From contig JBHIXH010000021.1 of assembly GCA_041984885.1 (NCBI GenBank), positions 1 to 38,210 of the forward strand: a DNA stretch of 38,210 bases, written 5' to 3'. Under the pieces are notes generated by a model. That model did not search any database, was not told the origin of the DNA, and was given only the letters and a program-made list of their open reading frames with translations. Position numbers and translations under genes: made by a program. Positions 15,209-23,901 of this stretch are shown here, piece after piece (the stretch's first letter is position 1; the number at the start of each line of letters is the position of its first letter). The DNA comes from UBA4486 sp041984885. GTDB taxonomy: Bacteria > Pseudomonadota > Gammaproteobacteria > Eutrophobiales > Eutrophobiaceae.

Positions 15209-16254
15209 GCGGCTAATGAATTAATTAGTACAGCATCCTCATTCAATCCTTTTACCAATAACTGACATAACTCGACTAAACACGCCCAGGTCAGCAGCTT
15301 GTCCCTGCCCTTGATTATGCGATCGAGTTTGCCTGCCAGGATCAAACTGTGTTTTATGTCTGTCGGTTGCAGCCGTCGGCACAGTTGTTTCAGCGCAGTC
15401 TTGCGTTGCGGATTCAGCCCCCACATCGAAGACAGGGCGGTTTCAACAGAATTTCCCGATTCGATCTGTTCCGCAACTGCTGCAACCTGCCGCAGGCTCC
15501 ACATGACGGCGCCATAGATGGCCATGGGCTCGACGCCCTCGGTTTTGAAACTATATAACATTCTGATCGCACGTTGCTGATCGCCGGAAAAAACCGCGTC
15601 CATCATCGAGAACACGTCAAAACGGGCGCTATCAACAACGGCCTGACTGACCAGTTCAGTTGATACGTGTTCGTCTGTTGCCAGCAAACACAGTTTTTTT
15701 ATTTCCTGGCTGGCAGCAAGCAGATTCCCTTCGACACGTTGAGCAATCAGTTCGGCACTGCTAACGTCAATCCGCTTACCCTGTTGGCGAAACCGTTGTT
15801 GAATCCAGTCCGGCAGCCTTGTTGCCTCGATTGGCCAGACTGCAAGGGTCGCTCCGGCTTTATCGACGGCTTTATACCATTTTGTTTGCTGGGTTTTTTT
15901 ATCAAGTTTGCCGCAGGAGATGAGTAATAATATGTCTGTATTAACCTGTCCGGCATAGTCAATCAGGTACGCGCCGCCGTCACGTCCCGGTTTCAAATTA
16001 CCAAGTCGAAGTTCAATAATCTTTTTGCTGGCAAACAATGACATGTTCGCTGCTTCTTCCTGGATTCGATTCCAGTCGAACGATTTATCCACTTCAAATA
16101 CGATGCGTTCCTGAAAATCGAGCGCGCGTGCACGACGACGGATGGCATCGACGGACTCGCCGAGTTGCAACGGTTCATCACCGGATACCAGGTACACAGG
16201 GGCAAGTTGCTCCTGATGCAGATGGGAATTAAGTTGATCAGCACGAAGCCGCAT
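15205..16254 (-). CDS. holA: DNA polymerase III delta subunit HolA
   Basis: A 349-residue protein that opens the beta clamp within the clamp-loader complex. The N-terminal part has YLVSGDEPLQLGESVDAIRR, typical of HolA, followed by a degenerate AAA+ fold (DILLLISCGKLDKKTQ and EGNLLAASQEIKKL) and the C-terminal collar domain (RQVAAVAEQIESG, LLTWACLVELCQL). Length is close to E. coli HolA (343). It lies 8 bp after lptE, as in most gammaproteobacteria. Confidence 0.96.
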   Translation of the reverse strand: MRLRADQLNSHLHQEQLAPVYLVSGDEPLQLGESVDAIRRRARALDFQERIVFEVDKSFDWNRIQEEAANMSLFASKKIIELRLGNLKPGRDGGAYLIDYAGQVNTDILLLISCGKLDKKTQQTKWYKAVDKAGATLAVWPIEATRLPDWIQQRFRQQGKRIDVSSAELIAQRVEGNLLAASQEIKKLCLLATDEHVSTELVSQAVVDSARFDVFSMMDAVFSGDQQRAIRMLYSFKTEGVEPMAIYGAVMWSLRQVAAVAEQIESGNSVETALSSMWGLNPQRKTALKQLCRRLQPTDIKHSLILAGKLDRIIKGRDKLLTWACLVELCQLLVKGLNEDAVLINSLAA

Positions 16255-16262
16255 GCGGCGTG

Positions 16263-16751
16263 TTATTTTATCGTTGCGTTCAGGCGGCGGAGTACACTGC
16301 TGGCGACCTGCTGACGCAAGCCTTCTTGCAAGATACGTTCTTCATCGAATTTTCCCAGCACGGCGGTTTCGTCATAGGCAAGATCCCGGCGGGCACTGAC
16401 GGTCTGGTTTCTACTCAGGTAGTCACCGTTTGCATTCAACACTGACATCGTGGCGCTGTAAATCAATTCGAATTCTTCCACTTTACCTGTCGTCGATGAC
16501 ACCGACAGCACCTTGCGATCCTGCCGTTCGTTGGATAACTGCAGTACGTATTCCGCTGACTCCGGGGTTGCGGTTAAGGCGACGCCGATGCTGTCCAGTT
16601 GCGTCTTCACCTGATCAGCGAGTTTGCGGGCATTGCTTTCATCGACATAGATGGAGGAAACGTCAAGCGCGCCCGGACCGGAGCCGCGCAAGTGAAAGCC
16701 GCAGCCGGATATCAGACCGGAAATTATCAACAGTGTAAAAAGACGCAGCAT
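16263..16751 (-). CDS. lptE: LPS-assembly lipoprotein LptE
   Basis: A 162-residue lipoprotein. The signal peptide ends in the lipobox LISGC with the acylated cysteine at position 17, followed by GFHLRGSG, the typical LptE start. LptE plugs the LptD barrel that inserts lipopolysaccharide in the outer membrane. Later family features are VLQLSNERQDRKVLSVSSTTG and VSARRDLAYDETAVLGK. The gene sits between leuS and holA, its normal place. BepA, encoded in this window, acts on LptD, but the two genes are far apart. Confidence 0.95.
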   Translation of the reverse strand: MLRLFTLLIISGLISGCGFHLRGSGPGALDVSSIYVDESNARKLADQVKTQLDSIGVALTATPESAEYVLQLSNERQDRKVLSVSSTTGKVEEFELIYSATMSVLNANGDYLSRNQTVSARRDLAYDETAVLGKFDEERILQEGLRQQVASSVLRRLNATIK

Positions 16752-16801
16752 TGCTATGGTTAATAACGATGTTTTCAGGTGATGAATGGCTGCATATTAC
16801 C

Positions 16802-19372
16802 CTAAGCTACCACAATGTTCACTAATCTACCGGGCACGACGATGACTTTTTTAACCTGTTTACCGCTGGTAAAACGCTGTACATTTTCGTCCTCCAGCGC
16901 CAGTTTTTCGATCTCTGCCTTGTCACAATCGGCTGCGACCTGCATACGGCCACGCAGCTTGCCGTTTACCTGAATGACCAGTTCTATTTCATCCTGCACG
17001 AGGGCAGATTCATCGACAGTGGGCCAGCTTTCCTGTAACAGTGTGGTTGTTTGCCCCAGGCCCTGCCAGATAGCTTCACAGATATGCGGCACGATGGGTG
17101 ATAACAGCAGCACGCTGCTGACGATACCTTCGCGCAGGATAGCCTGATCGTTGGTCGACGTCGTCGACATGCGTGACAGCACATTGATCAATTCCATGAC
17201 GGCCGCGATGGCGGTGTTGAATGTATAACGTCTGCCGATGTCGTCATTCACCTTACGAATCGTTGCATGTATCTTGAAACGAATGTCTTTTTGTTCCGTG
17301 TTCAGGTTTTGCCGGTCCAGCTGCGCATCGAAGCGGCTGGCCACGCTGGCAAGTTTCCACAAGCGTTTCAAAAATCGGTAGCTGCCCTCTACGGCCGTGT
17401 CTGACCATTCCAGGCTTTGTTCCGGAGGCGCGGCAAACATAATATAGAGGCGCACGGTATCAGCGCCGTATTGATCGATGAGAAATTGCGGATCGACGCC
17501 GTTGTTCTTCGATTTTGACATCTTCTCGATACTGCCGACCTGCACCGGTTTGCCATCCTGCAACAACGTCGCCGATTTAATGCCGCCCCTGTCGTCGCGC
17601 TGGATATCTACTTCGGCCGGGGAATACCAGGTCTTCTGGCCCTGTTCGTTTTCACGGTAATACGTCTCGGCGACCACCATGCCCTGCGTTAACAGGTTGG
17701 TAAACGGCTCGTCGGTAGAGACCAGGTCTTCATCGCGCATTAATTTATGAAAGAATCGTGCATACAATAAATGCATGACCGCATGTTCAATCCCACCGAT
17801 GTATTGATCGACCGGCAGCCAGTAATTCGCGCGCTCATCCAGCATTGCATTGTCACTGTCCGGACAGCAGTAACGGGCGTAGTACCAGGACGATTCGAAA
17901 AACGTATCAAACGTGTCGGTCTCGCGCATGACGGTTTGATCATTATCTATCTGATAGAACGCCGGCATGCGTTTCAACGGTGAACCGGCACCGTCGAGCT
18001 CGACGTCTTCAGGCAAACGCACCGGCAGGTCTTGCGCCTGTACCGGGCGGGATTCACCGTTTTCCTGTTGCAACATCGGGATGGGGCAACCCCAGTAGCG
18101 TTGACGTGACACTCCCCAGTCACGCAGACGGTAATTGACCCGGCGTTTACCGTTGGCATGTGCAACCAGGTAATCCGCTATCGCGTCAAACGCTTTATCA
18201 AAATCCAGTCCGTCAAATTGTTGCGAGTTATAACACACACCGTGCTCCGTATACGCTGCATCCGTAATATCCGCTGCATTCCGGTCGGTCGGTTTAATCA
18301 CTGGCCTGATGTCGATGTTATATTTTTTTGCAAACTCGTAATCGCGCTGGTCGTGCGCCGGAACCGACATGACGGCACCGGTGCCATAACTCATCAGGAC
18401 AAAGTTGCCGACATAAACCGGAACCTCCTCCTGCGTCACCGGGTGTGTGGCATTGATACCTAAAGGCAGTCCTTTTTTCTCCATCGTCTCCAGCGCCGCT
18501 TCCGAGGTCGAGGTCTTCTGACACTCCTGCAGGAAGCTCTGCACCTTGTCGTTTTCAGATGCGGCCGCCAGTGCCAGCGGATGCTCAGCGGCAACCGCAC
18601 AATAGGTGACGCCCATGATCGTATCCGGACGTGTTGTGTACACGCGTAACGGATCATGTCCGGCAATGGTAAATTCAAACTCGACACCTTCGGAACGACC
18701 AATCCAGTTTTGCTGCATTGTCCGTACCGCGTCCGGCCAGCCATCGAGTTTCTCCAGGTCGGCTAACAACTCGTCTGCGTAATCGGTAATTTTTACAAAC
18801 CATTGCGGGATCTCGCGGCGTTCTATCGTGGCACCGGAACGCCAGCCCTTGCCGTCTATGACCTGTTCATTGGCCAGCACCGTCTCATCGACCGGATCCC
18901 AGTTGACGACGGCCGTTTTTTTATAAACGAGGCCTTTTTCGTACAGGCGGGTGAAAAACCATTGTTCCCATTTATAGTAATCCGGATCACAGGTCGCCAG
19001 TTCCCGTTCCCAGTCATAGGCAAAACCAAGTCGCTGCAATTGCTGGCGCATGTAGTCAATGTTCTCGTACGTCCATTTTGCCGGGGCCACGTTGTTGTTG
19101 ATCGCCGCATTTTCTGCCGGTAATCCAAACGCATCCCAGCCCATCGGTTGCAGGACGTTCTTGCCCTGCAGACGTTGGTAACGTGCGATGACATCGCCGA
19201 TCGTATAATTGCGCACATGCCCCATATGCAGTTTGCCACTGGGGTAGGGAAACATGGACAGGCAATAAAATTTTTCGCGGTCCGGATCCTCGCTGGCACG
19301 AAATGCCTGTTTTTGTTGCCATTCGGCCTGGATTTTCGGCTCTATCAGTGCCGGGTTATACACTTCTTCCAT
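16802..19372 (-). CDS. leuS: Leucyl-tRNA synthetase
   Basis: From the ATG at 19372 the enzyme has 856 residues, near E. coli LeuS (860), and begins EEVYNPALIEPKIQAEWQ as expected. The open frame extends 24 codons further, but these residues are unlike the family. The class I motifs are HMGH at 49-52 and KMSKS at 617-621. The editing domain that removes misacylated products is present between them (VYTTRPDTIMGVTYCAVAAEHPL and GTGAVMSVPAHDQRD), and the anticodon-binding and C-terminal domains are complete (VQVNGKLRGRM). It is the first gene of the housekeeping run that continues through lptE (50 bp gap), holA, proA, nadD, rsfS and rlmH. Confidence 0.98.
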   Translation of the reverse strand: MEEVYNPALIEPKIQAEWQQKQAFRASEDPDREKFYCLSMFPYPSGKLHMGHVRNYTIGDVIARYQRLQGKNVLQPMGWDAFGLPAENAAINNNVAPAKWTYENIDYMRQQLQRLGFAYDWERELATCDPDYYKWEQWFFTRLYEKGLVYKKTAVVNWDPVDETVLANEQVIDGKGWRSGATIERREIPQWFVKITDYADELLADLEKLDGWPDAVRTMQQNWIGRSEGVEFEFTIAGHDPLRVYTTRPDTIMGVTYCAVAAEHPLALAAASENDKVQSFLQECQKTSTSEAALETMEKKGLPLGINATHPVTQEEVPVYVGNFVLMSYGTGAVMSVPAHDQRDYEFAKKYNIDIRPVIKPTDRNAADITDAAYTEHGVCYNSQQFDGLDFDKAFDAIADYLVAHANGKRRVNYRLRDWGVSRQRYWGCPIPMLQQENGESRPVQAQDLPVRLPEDVELDGAGSPLKRMPAFYQIDNDQTVMRETDTFDTFFESSWYYARYCCPDSDNAMLDERANYWLPVDQYIGGIEHAVMHLLYARFFHKLMRDEDLVSTDEPFTNLLTQGMVVAETYYRENEQGQKTWYSPAEVDIQRDDRGGIKSATLLQDGKPVQVGSIEKMSKSKNNGVDPQFLIDQYGADTVRLYIMFAAPPEQSLEWSDTAVEGSYRFLKRLWKLASVASRFDAQLDRQNLNTEQKDIRFKIHATIRKVNDDIGRRYTFNTAIAAVMELINVLSRMSTTSTNDQAILREGIVSSVLLLSPIVPHICEAIWQGLGQTTTLLQESWPTVDESALVQDEIELVIQVNGKLRGRMQVAADCDKAEIEKLALEDENVQRFTSGKQVKKVIVVPGRLVNIVVA

Positions 19373-19501
19373 CTTCGGTAATTGTTCACTGCCAGTTTGA
19401 ATAAAGGCCGAAGCATACAGTACGCGACAGATGGCAAACAACAAATGCGGGTCAAGTCTGTTCAGGCAGTGAAATTATCGGCAGGACAAGGTTCTGCATG
19501 C

Positions 19502-19534
19502 ATAAAAAAAACCGGCTGCACAGGCAGCCGGTTT
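19502..19534 (-). terminator. Rho-independent terminator of the ComEA-like gene
   Basis: Read on the minus strand, the arms AAACCGGCTGC and GCAGCCGGTTT (19509-19534) enclose a 4-base loop and are followed by a run of U. It lies 26 bp after the stop of the ComEA-like gene, which separates that gene from leuS. Confidence 0.9.
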
Positions 19535-19559
19535 CAAAGCATAGAGGGGGTGAGCGGAG

Positions 19560-19826
19560 TCAGTCCGAGGTGGATAACTTGTCGCGATTTTTCTCCACGG
19601 TTGAGTTGCCGATCCCTTTCACCAGCGCCAGATCATCGACCGATTTAAACGGTCCGTTTTGTTCACGCCAGGCGATGATCGCCTCGGCTTTTTTCTCACC
19701 GATACCATTGATCATTTCCATTAATGCGGTCTTATCGGCCGTGTTAATGTTGATGGTGTCGGCGGCGCCAGCATAGACGGGTAGAAGTAATACAGTGAGT
19801 AAAAGTAATTTACGCAGGGTTTCCAT
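19560..19826 (-). CDS. Exported ComEA-like helix-hairpin-helix DNA-binding protein
   Basis: The 88-residue product has a signal peptide (LRKLLLLTVLLLPVYAGAA, cleaved near residue 22) followed by a single ComEA-type double helix-hairpin-helix domain: ININTADKTALMEMINGIGEKKAEAIIAW, then VDDLALVKGIGNSTVEKNRDKL. The two GIG turns contact the DNA backbone. In Vibrio and other transformable gammaproteobacteria a short periplasmic ComEA pulls incoming DNA into the periplasm; many bacteria carry such genes without known competence. The start is preceded by AAGGAG. It is monocistronic, with its own terminator. Confidence 0.9.
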   Translation of the reverse strand: METLRKLLLLTVLLLPVYAGAADTININTADKTALMEMINGIGEKKAEAIIAWREQNGPFKSVDDLALVKGIGNSTVEKNRDKLSTSD

Positions 19827-19942
19827 TTCATTCTCCTTGTTTCGAATTAATTGAGTCCATCACGTCCAGTCATTGGACGTGCCGTTATGCTAGCCTTTCT
19901 GCTCTCGTTGTAAATACCCTAAATGGGTGAGGTGTCGGCAAT

Positions 19943-19966
19943 AAAAAAAGCCCCGCAGAGCGGGGC
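19943..19966 (-). terminator. Rho-independent terminator of the phosphate porin gene
   Basis: On the minus strand the stem GCCCCGC / GCGGGGC (19950-19966, loop of 3) is followed by seven U (19949-19943). It lies 30 bp past the porin stop codon. Confidence 0.92.
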
Positions 19967-19996
19967 CTAAGAGGTTAGGAGTAGAATAAATAATGA

Positions 19997-21445
19997 TTAG
20001 AAGTACCACTGACCACGCAGGATCATGTAGTCCGCGTCGTCTGCCGTTGCACCGGGATCCAGGTCGCCGGCCAGTTCCGCGTCGGCATCGTCACTGGCAT
20101 CAAGCACAGTAACGTAGTTGGCCGAGAAGCGAATATTGTTGTTCGGGTACCAGTTCAAACCTGCAGTCAGGACATCCGCGTCAGACGAACCGGTCGGGGT
20201 ACCGTCGTTGTTGTCGAATTCACCACCGGAGTAGCGCAGGCCGATTTCCCAGGCACCGATGCCACCTTTAAACAGCGGATTCTTGACCTTGGTCTGTTTG
20301 AAGGCGCCACCTTTCCAGTCGTAATTGCGTGACTCGCCGGTCAGGTAGTAGCTACCGTAGACGTACCAGGCATCAATATCGGCGTCGACATCAACTGTGC
20401 CGCCCTCCAGTTCGCCGGTCGCGTATTCCGCCTGCAGGGCAAACGGGCCATAGTAGCCGGAGGCTTCAACAACGAACGCGTTCGCCTCGTCCCAGTCGCC
20501 ACCTTCGGTCTCGAGGATATCGCTACCCGGATGGATTTCCGGTTCAGCGTCGACATTAAAGTGGCCACTTCGACTTGCCGTGTCGTTAATGTTGGTCGCG
20601 TGGTTGTAGGCGATACCAACGTGGAACATTCGGGTTGTTTCATGAATCGGCGAGAAAGTCAGACGACCGGTGAAGCCAGCGTGATCTTCCGCAGAATCCT
20701 CGTTGGTCGAGCCCGCATAGATGCCGCCGGCAGCTGTAAACATGTCGCCGAAGTAACTGTGAGCCGACAACGCGTACTGACGACCGCCACCGAGATCAGC
20801 CACAATTCCGTTGACGAACTGTGAACGTTCAATGAACGTGATGTACTTGGAGCTGGTCAGCTCCTCGATACTCATCGGCATTTTGTGGTGACCGAAAGTG
20901 ATCGTGACCGGTTTGAAACCGGTGTAAGCCAGGTAGGCGTCTTTCAAGCCGTTTGTGTTCGGTGTACCGCCGCCCTGGTCATCTGCAAAGTCGTATTGCA
21001 GTTTGAACTTCCAGTACTTCGCCATTACACCACTCAGGTAGATGCGCGCACGACGGAATTCAGTGACCGGATCTCCGCCTTCAGATTCAAGATTCGCATC
21101 GCCCAGTGCGAACGTCGTGTCACCCTGCAAGCGACCACCGATGCGAAACTGGTAATCGCCACCATCGAATTCAAGTTTGCCTTTCGTGTTGATCTTCGGC
21201 ATCCCGGAGGTCGCATCTTGCACTTCGGATTTCACTTCCTGTTTGATGCCCTCGACTTTTTCGCCGTCGGCCCTGGATGCATTCACCAGCAGGTTATACT
21301 CGTCCTGGGTCAAACTCCCCTTGTCCTTCAGAATTTTCAGCAGGTCCATCATCGCCTCGTTCGTGGCGTAGGTCGGGCTACTGAGTGCCGCGGTGCTGGC
21401 AAGAATTGCAGCGCTGCACAATGTTTTCATGTTTGGTCGTTTCAC
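19997..21445 (-). CDS. Phosphate-selective porin (OprP/OprO family)
   Basis: The product is 482 residues from the GTG at 21445. That start is preceded at 7 bases by GGAG (21456-21453), whereas the ATG five codons later has no such site; the open frame runs further up to 21652 but with non-protein-like sequence. It has a signal peptide (TLCSAAILASTAALSSPTYA, cleavage near residue 27), a short coiled-coil/trimerisation segment (about 30-75, with DLLKILKDKGSLTQDEYNLL), then a 16-strand-type barrel beginning with the family motif FRIGGRLQGDTTF and ending in ILRGQWYF with terminal phenylalanine. OprP forms trimers that take up phosphate, OprO polyphosphate or PPi; sequence alone does not decide between them. 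It is transcribed away from phoB, with a PhoB-box-like site upstream. Confidence 0.88.
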   Translation of the reverse strand: MKRPNMKTLCSAAILASTAALSSPTYATNEAMMDLLKILKDKGSLTQDEYNLLVNASRADGEKVEGIKQEVKSEVQDATSGMPKINTKGKLEFDGGDYQFRIGGRLQGDTTFALGDANLESEGGDPVTEFRRARIYLSGVMAKYWKFKLQYDFADDQGGGTPNTNGLKDAYLAYTGFKPVTITFGHHKMPMSIEELTSSKYITFIERSQFVNGIVADLGGGRQYALSAHSYFGDMFTAAGGIYAGSTNEDSAEDHAGFTGRLTFSPIHETTRMFHVGIAYNHATNINDTASRSGHFNVDAEPEIHPGSDILETEGGDWDEANAFVVEASGYYGPFALQAEYATGELEGGTVDVDADIDAWYVYGSYYLTGESRNYDWKGGAFKQTKVKNPLFKGGIGAWEIGLRYSGGEFDNNDGTPTGSSDADVLTAGLNWYPNNNIRFSANYVTVLDASDDADAELAGDLDPGATADDADYMILRGQWYF

Positions 21446-21580
21446 ATCATTTCTCCACTTAATTGAAAAAAACAACAGTCTCTTCTGCCCTGTCCCTGAT
21501 ATTATTTCTTGTTTGTTAGCTGGCAGCAGAGTCTGGCAAAGATAAAAAAAGCTTGTGAAGAATGCGTAATAATTGTTAAG

Positions 21581-21614
21581 ACTAAATGAAAAATTTATTA
21601 CAGTTTTATGACGG
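21581..21614 (-). promoter_or_regulatory. Pho box and -10 for the porin gene
   Basis: On the minus strand CCGTCAT-AAAA-CTGTAAT (21614-21597) closely matches the PhoB consensus of two 7-mers CTGTCAT/CTGTCAC separated by four AT-rich bases. A -10-like TTTAGT (21586-21581) begins exactly 10 bp after the second repeat, as in PhoB-activated promoters that lack a -35. It points towards the porin gene, with a leader of about 130 bases. Confidence 0.8.
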
Positions 21615-21661
21615 CGGAACACCTGTTGTATATTGCATACCTGCTGATTCAATTTGATTCT

Positions 21662-21695
21662 TTGTCATCTGGATGTCATAAAGTGCCGATTAAAT
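21662..21695 (+). promoter_or_regulatory. Pho box and -10 for phoBR
   Basis: TTGTCAT-CTGG-ATGTCAT (21662-21679) gives two PhoB-type 7-mers at 11-bp spacing, and the -10-like TTAAAT (21690-21695) starts 10 bp later. The transcript would begin near 21702, which makes the ATG at 21730 the likely phoB start and implies autoregulation of phoBR. Confidence 0.8.
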
Positions 21696-21729
21696 ACGTA
21701 GCATGCTGGACAAGGTCGTTGAACAAACA

Positions 21730-22419
21730 ATGAAAGCGAAGATACTCGTCGTCGAGGATGAGGAGGGCATTCGGGAAATGCTCGGCTTTACCCTGTCGAA
21801 AGAGGGTTACGAGTTTCATCAGGCAGAAAACACCGAGCAGGCTGACGGCATGATCAACAGGGAGATGCCGGATCTAATCCTGCTGGACTGGATGCTGCCC
21901 GGCATCAGTGGCCTCGATTTTGCGAAAAAACTTCGAAAGAACCCGGAGACACGCGACATACCTATAATAATGCTAACGGCAAAGGCAAGTGAACTGGACA
22001 AGGTCAGAGGTCTTGACGTCGGAGCTGATGATTACATCACCAAACCCTTCTCAACGCGCGAACTGGTTGCCAGGATCAACGCCGTGTTGCGTCGCAGTCA
22101 GTTTGATGTCGATCAAGGCATTATCGACATACACGGGTTGTCGCTGGATCCCGAGACCTATCGTGTCACTGCGAACGGTGAAACGATCGATATCAGTCCG
22201 ACTGAATTTCGTTTACTGCACTTCTTTATCACGCATCCTGAGCGTGTTTACACGCGCGGGCAGTTGCTCGACCAGGTATGGGGTCAAAACGTGTTCGTTG
22301 AAGAGCGAACCGTGGATGTGCATATTCGTCGACTACGCAAGACGTTACAGCCACATGGTCATGATAGCCTGATCCAGACTGTCCGCAGCGTCGGATACCG
22401 ATTTTCCACCGTCAACTGA
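21730..22419 (+). CDS. phoB: Phosphate regulon response regulator PhoB
   Basis: From the ATG at 21730 the protein has 229 residues, the same length as E. coli PhoB, and begins KAKILVVEDEEGIREML. An upstream ATG at 21703 would fall at the predicted transcription start, so it is rejected. The receiver domain has acidic pocket EDE, phospho-acceptor D53 in LLDWMLPG, threonine in MLTAKA and lysine in DYITKPFS. The C-terminal OmpR-type winged helix (SPTEFRLLHFF, VDVHIRRLRKTL, GYRF) binds Pho boxes. PhoB activates genes for phosphate uptake when Pi is scarce. It is followed at 15 bp by phoR. Confidence 0.96.
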   Translation: MKAKILVVEDEEGIREMLGFTLSKEGYEFHQAENTEQADGMINREMPDLILLDWMLPGISGLDFAKKLRKNPETRDIPIIMLTAKASELDKVRGLDVGADDYITKPFSTRELVARINAVLRRSQFDVDQGIIDIHGLSLDPETYRVTANGETIDISPTEFRLLHFFITHPERVYTRGQLLDQVWGQNVFVEERTVDVHIRRLRKTLQPHGHDSLIQTVRSVGYRFSTVN

Positions 22420-22434
22420 TACACTATCCTCATT

Positions 22435-23748
22435 ATGAGGCAAGAGTTGTTTCGGCTTTTCGCTGTAGTTACAGCCAGTCTGCTCATCGGTTTTGTGAGT
22501 GGTTATCCGTTTATCGTTCTCTCGATCGGACTACTTCTGCATATTTTTCTCACACAAAAGCGTCTGCAACGCGTGTTACGTTCCATGCGTCAATCCGATA
22601 CCGGGCCGAGTCCGGAAATCGGCGGTATCTATGATCAAATATTGCGCGAGGCCGATCGGGCCCGCAAACATCACCACGAACGTGAGCGGAAACTGACGCA
22701 GAATCTGAAGCGGTTCCAGTCGGCGACAACCGCATTGCCGGATGCGGTCGTGTTGCTGGGCGAATCCGGCCGGATTGACTGGGCCAATGACAAGGCCGCT
22801 GATTATCTCGGAGTCAATTGGCCCGAGGATGATAATCAGCGCATCTCCAACCTGTTGCGTGATCCGCGACTGCAGCAATTACTCGAGAATTCAGCCGTGA
22901 TTGATTCCGATGATCGACTTGAATTATCACTGATACTACGTCCGAATCTGTATCTGGAATTTCGCCTGGTGCCGTATGGTGATGATCGCAATTTGCTGGT
23001 CGCACGCGATATCACCGAGATTCACAATACCAATCAGATGCGCAGGGATTTTGTCGCGAATGCCTCACATGAATTACGCACACCACTGACCGTCATCGCC
23101 GGTTATCTTGAGGCGTTCGAATCGGACATGGCCGCGGACAATGCATTGTCCGGCATTATCAGGAAAATGCGCGCCCACACCAACCGGATGCAGCGCCTGA
23201 TAGAAGACCTGTTAAAACTGTCATCTCTGGAATCAGTGCGCTCTGAATGGGGCGAGGTGATCGTGCCGGAGTTATTATCCAGTGTTTTCAATGAGGCCAA
23301 GACACTGAGTGTCGATCTGAAACATATTTTTTATCTGGAGACCGATCCAAACCTGTGGCTGAAAGGCAATCAATCCGAGTTATACAGCGCGTTTTCCAAT
23401 CTTGTGTTTAACGCCGTGCAATATACGCCGGAGAAAGGCGTTATTCGTGTTCGCTGGTATGAAGCGGATGGTCAGGCATGTATGGAAGTACGCGACTCCG
23501 GTGATGGCATTGCGAACGAACATTTACCGCGCCTGACCGAACGGTTTTACCGTGTCGACAAGGGCAGATCGCGTGACCGTGGTGGTACCGGACTGGGGCT
23601 GGCCATCGTCAAACATGTTTTGTCCAACCATAATGCCCGACTGGAGATCAGCAGTGAGCCCGGTAATGGCAGCACGTTTCGCTGCGTCTTTAACTCGTCG
23701 AATATCATCCATAAACCAGCCGAGGACGAAACCAGCCTGAGCGCGTAG
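22435..23748 (+). CDS. phoR: Phosphate regulon sensor kinase PhoR
   Basis: A 437-residue histidine kinase with the usual PhoR layout. Two closely spaced membrane helices (about 8-42) have almost no periplasmic loop, a charged linker follows (RKHHHERERKL), then a PAS domain (about 90-195, beginning ATTALPDAVVLLGESG), the HisKA domain with His212 in NASHELRTPL, and the HATPase domain (NLVFNAVQYTPEKG, DSGDGI, GGTGLGLAIVKHV). The lack of a periplasmic sensor agrees with signalling of phosphate status through PstSCAB and PhoU. It phosphorylates PhoB, encoded immediately upstream. Confidence 0.96.
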   Translation: MRQELFRLFAVVTASLLIGFVSGYPFIVLSIGLLLHIFLTQKRLQRVLRSMRQSDTGPSPEIGGIYDQILREADRARKHHHERERKLTQNLKRFQSATTALPDAVVLLGESGRIDWANDKAADYLGVNWPEDDNQRISNLLRDPRLQQLLENSAVIDSDDRLELSLILRPNLYLEFRLVPYGDDRNLLVARDITEIHNTNQMRRDFVANASHELRTPLTVIAGYLEAFESDMAADNALSGIIRKMRAHTNRMQRLIEDLLKLSSLESVRSEWGEVIVPELLSSVFNEAKTLSVDLKHIFYLETDPNLWLKGNQSELYSAFSNLVFNAVQYTPEKGVIRVRWYEADGQACMEVRDSGDGIANEHLPRLTERFYRVDKGRSRDRGGTGLGLAIVKHVLSNHNARLEISSEPGNGSTFRCVFNSSNIIHKPAEDETSLSA

Positions 23749-23774
23749 AGCTCAATAAATGAACGACTTATGCG

Positions 23775-23830
23775 CTGTCTTCAAACTGTAATAATTCTGT
23801 AACTTTCGTGTCATAGCTTGATCCGATAGT
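23775..23830 (+). promoter_or_regulatory. Four-repeat Pho box array and -10 for the pst operon
   Basis: Four 7-mers repeat every 11 bp: CTGTCTT (23775), CTGTAAT (23786), CTGTAAC (23797) and GTGTCAT (23808), with 4-bp AT-rich spacers between them. This is two adjacent Pho boxes, or three overlapping ones. The -10-like GATAGT (23825-23830) begins 10 bp after the last repeat. The start of transcription would be near 23837, about 65 bases before pstS. Confidence 0.88.
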
Positions 23831-23901
23831 GCGACGGTCTGCCAGTTGCCAGTAAGGCAACAGCACCGATACCCACTCAATACTCGAAGGAGAGTCAAGA
23901 C

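Noticed and set aside
20885..21466. A 193-codon plus-strand open frame opposite the porin gene
   Set aside because: The porin has a signal peptide, barrel motifs and terminal phenylalanine, so it is the real gene; the opposite frame has no recognisable features and no ribosome-binding site.
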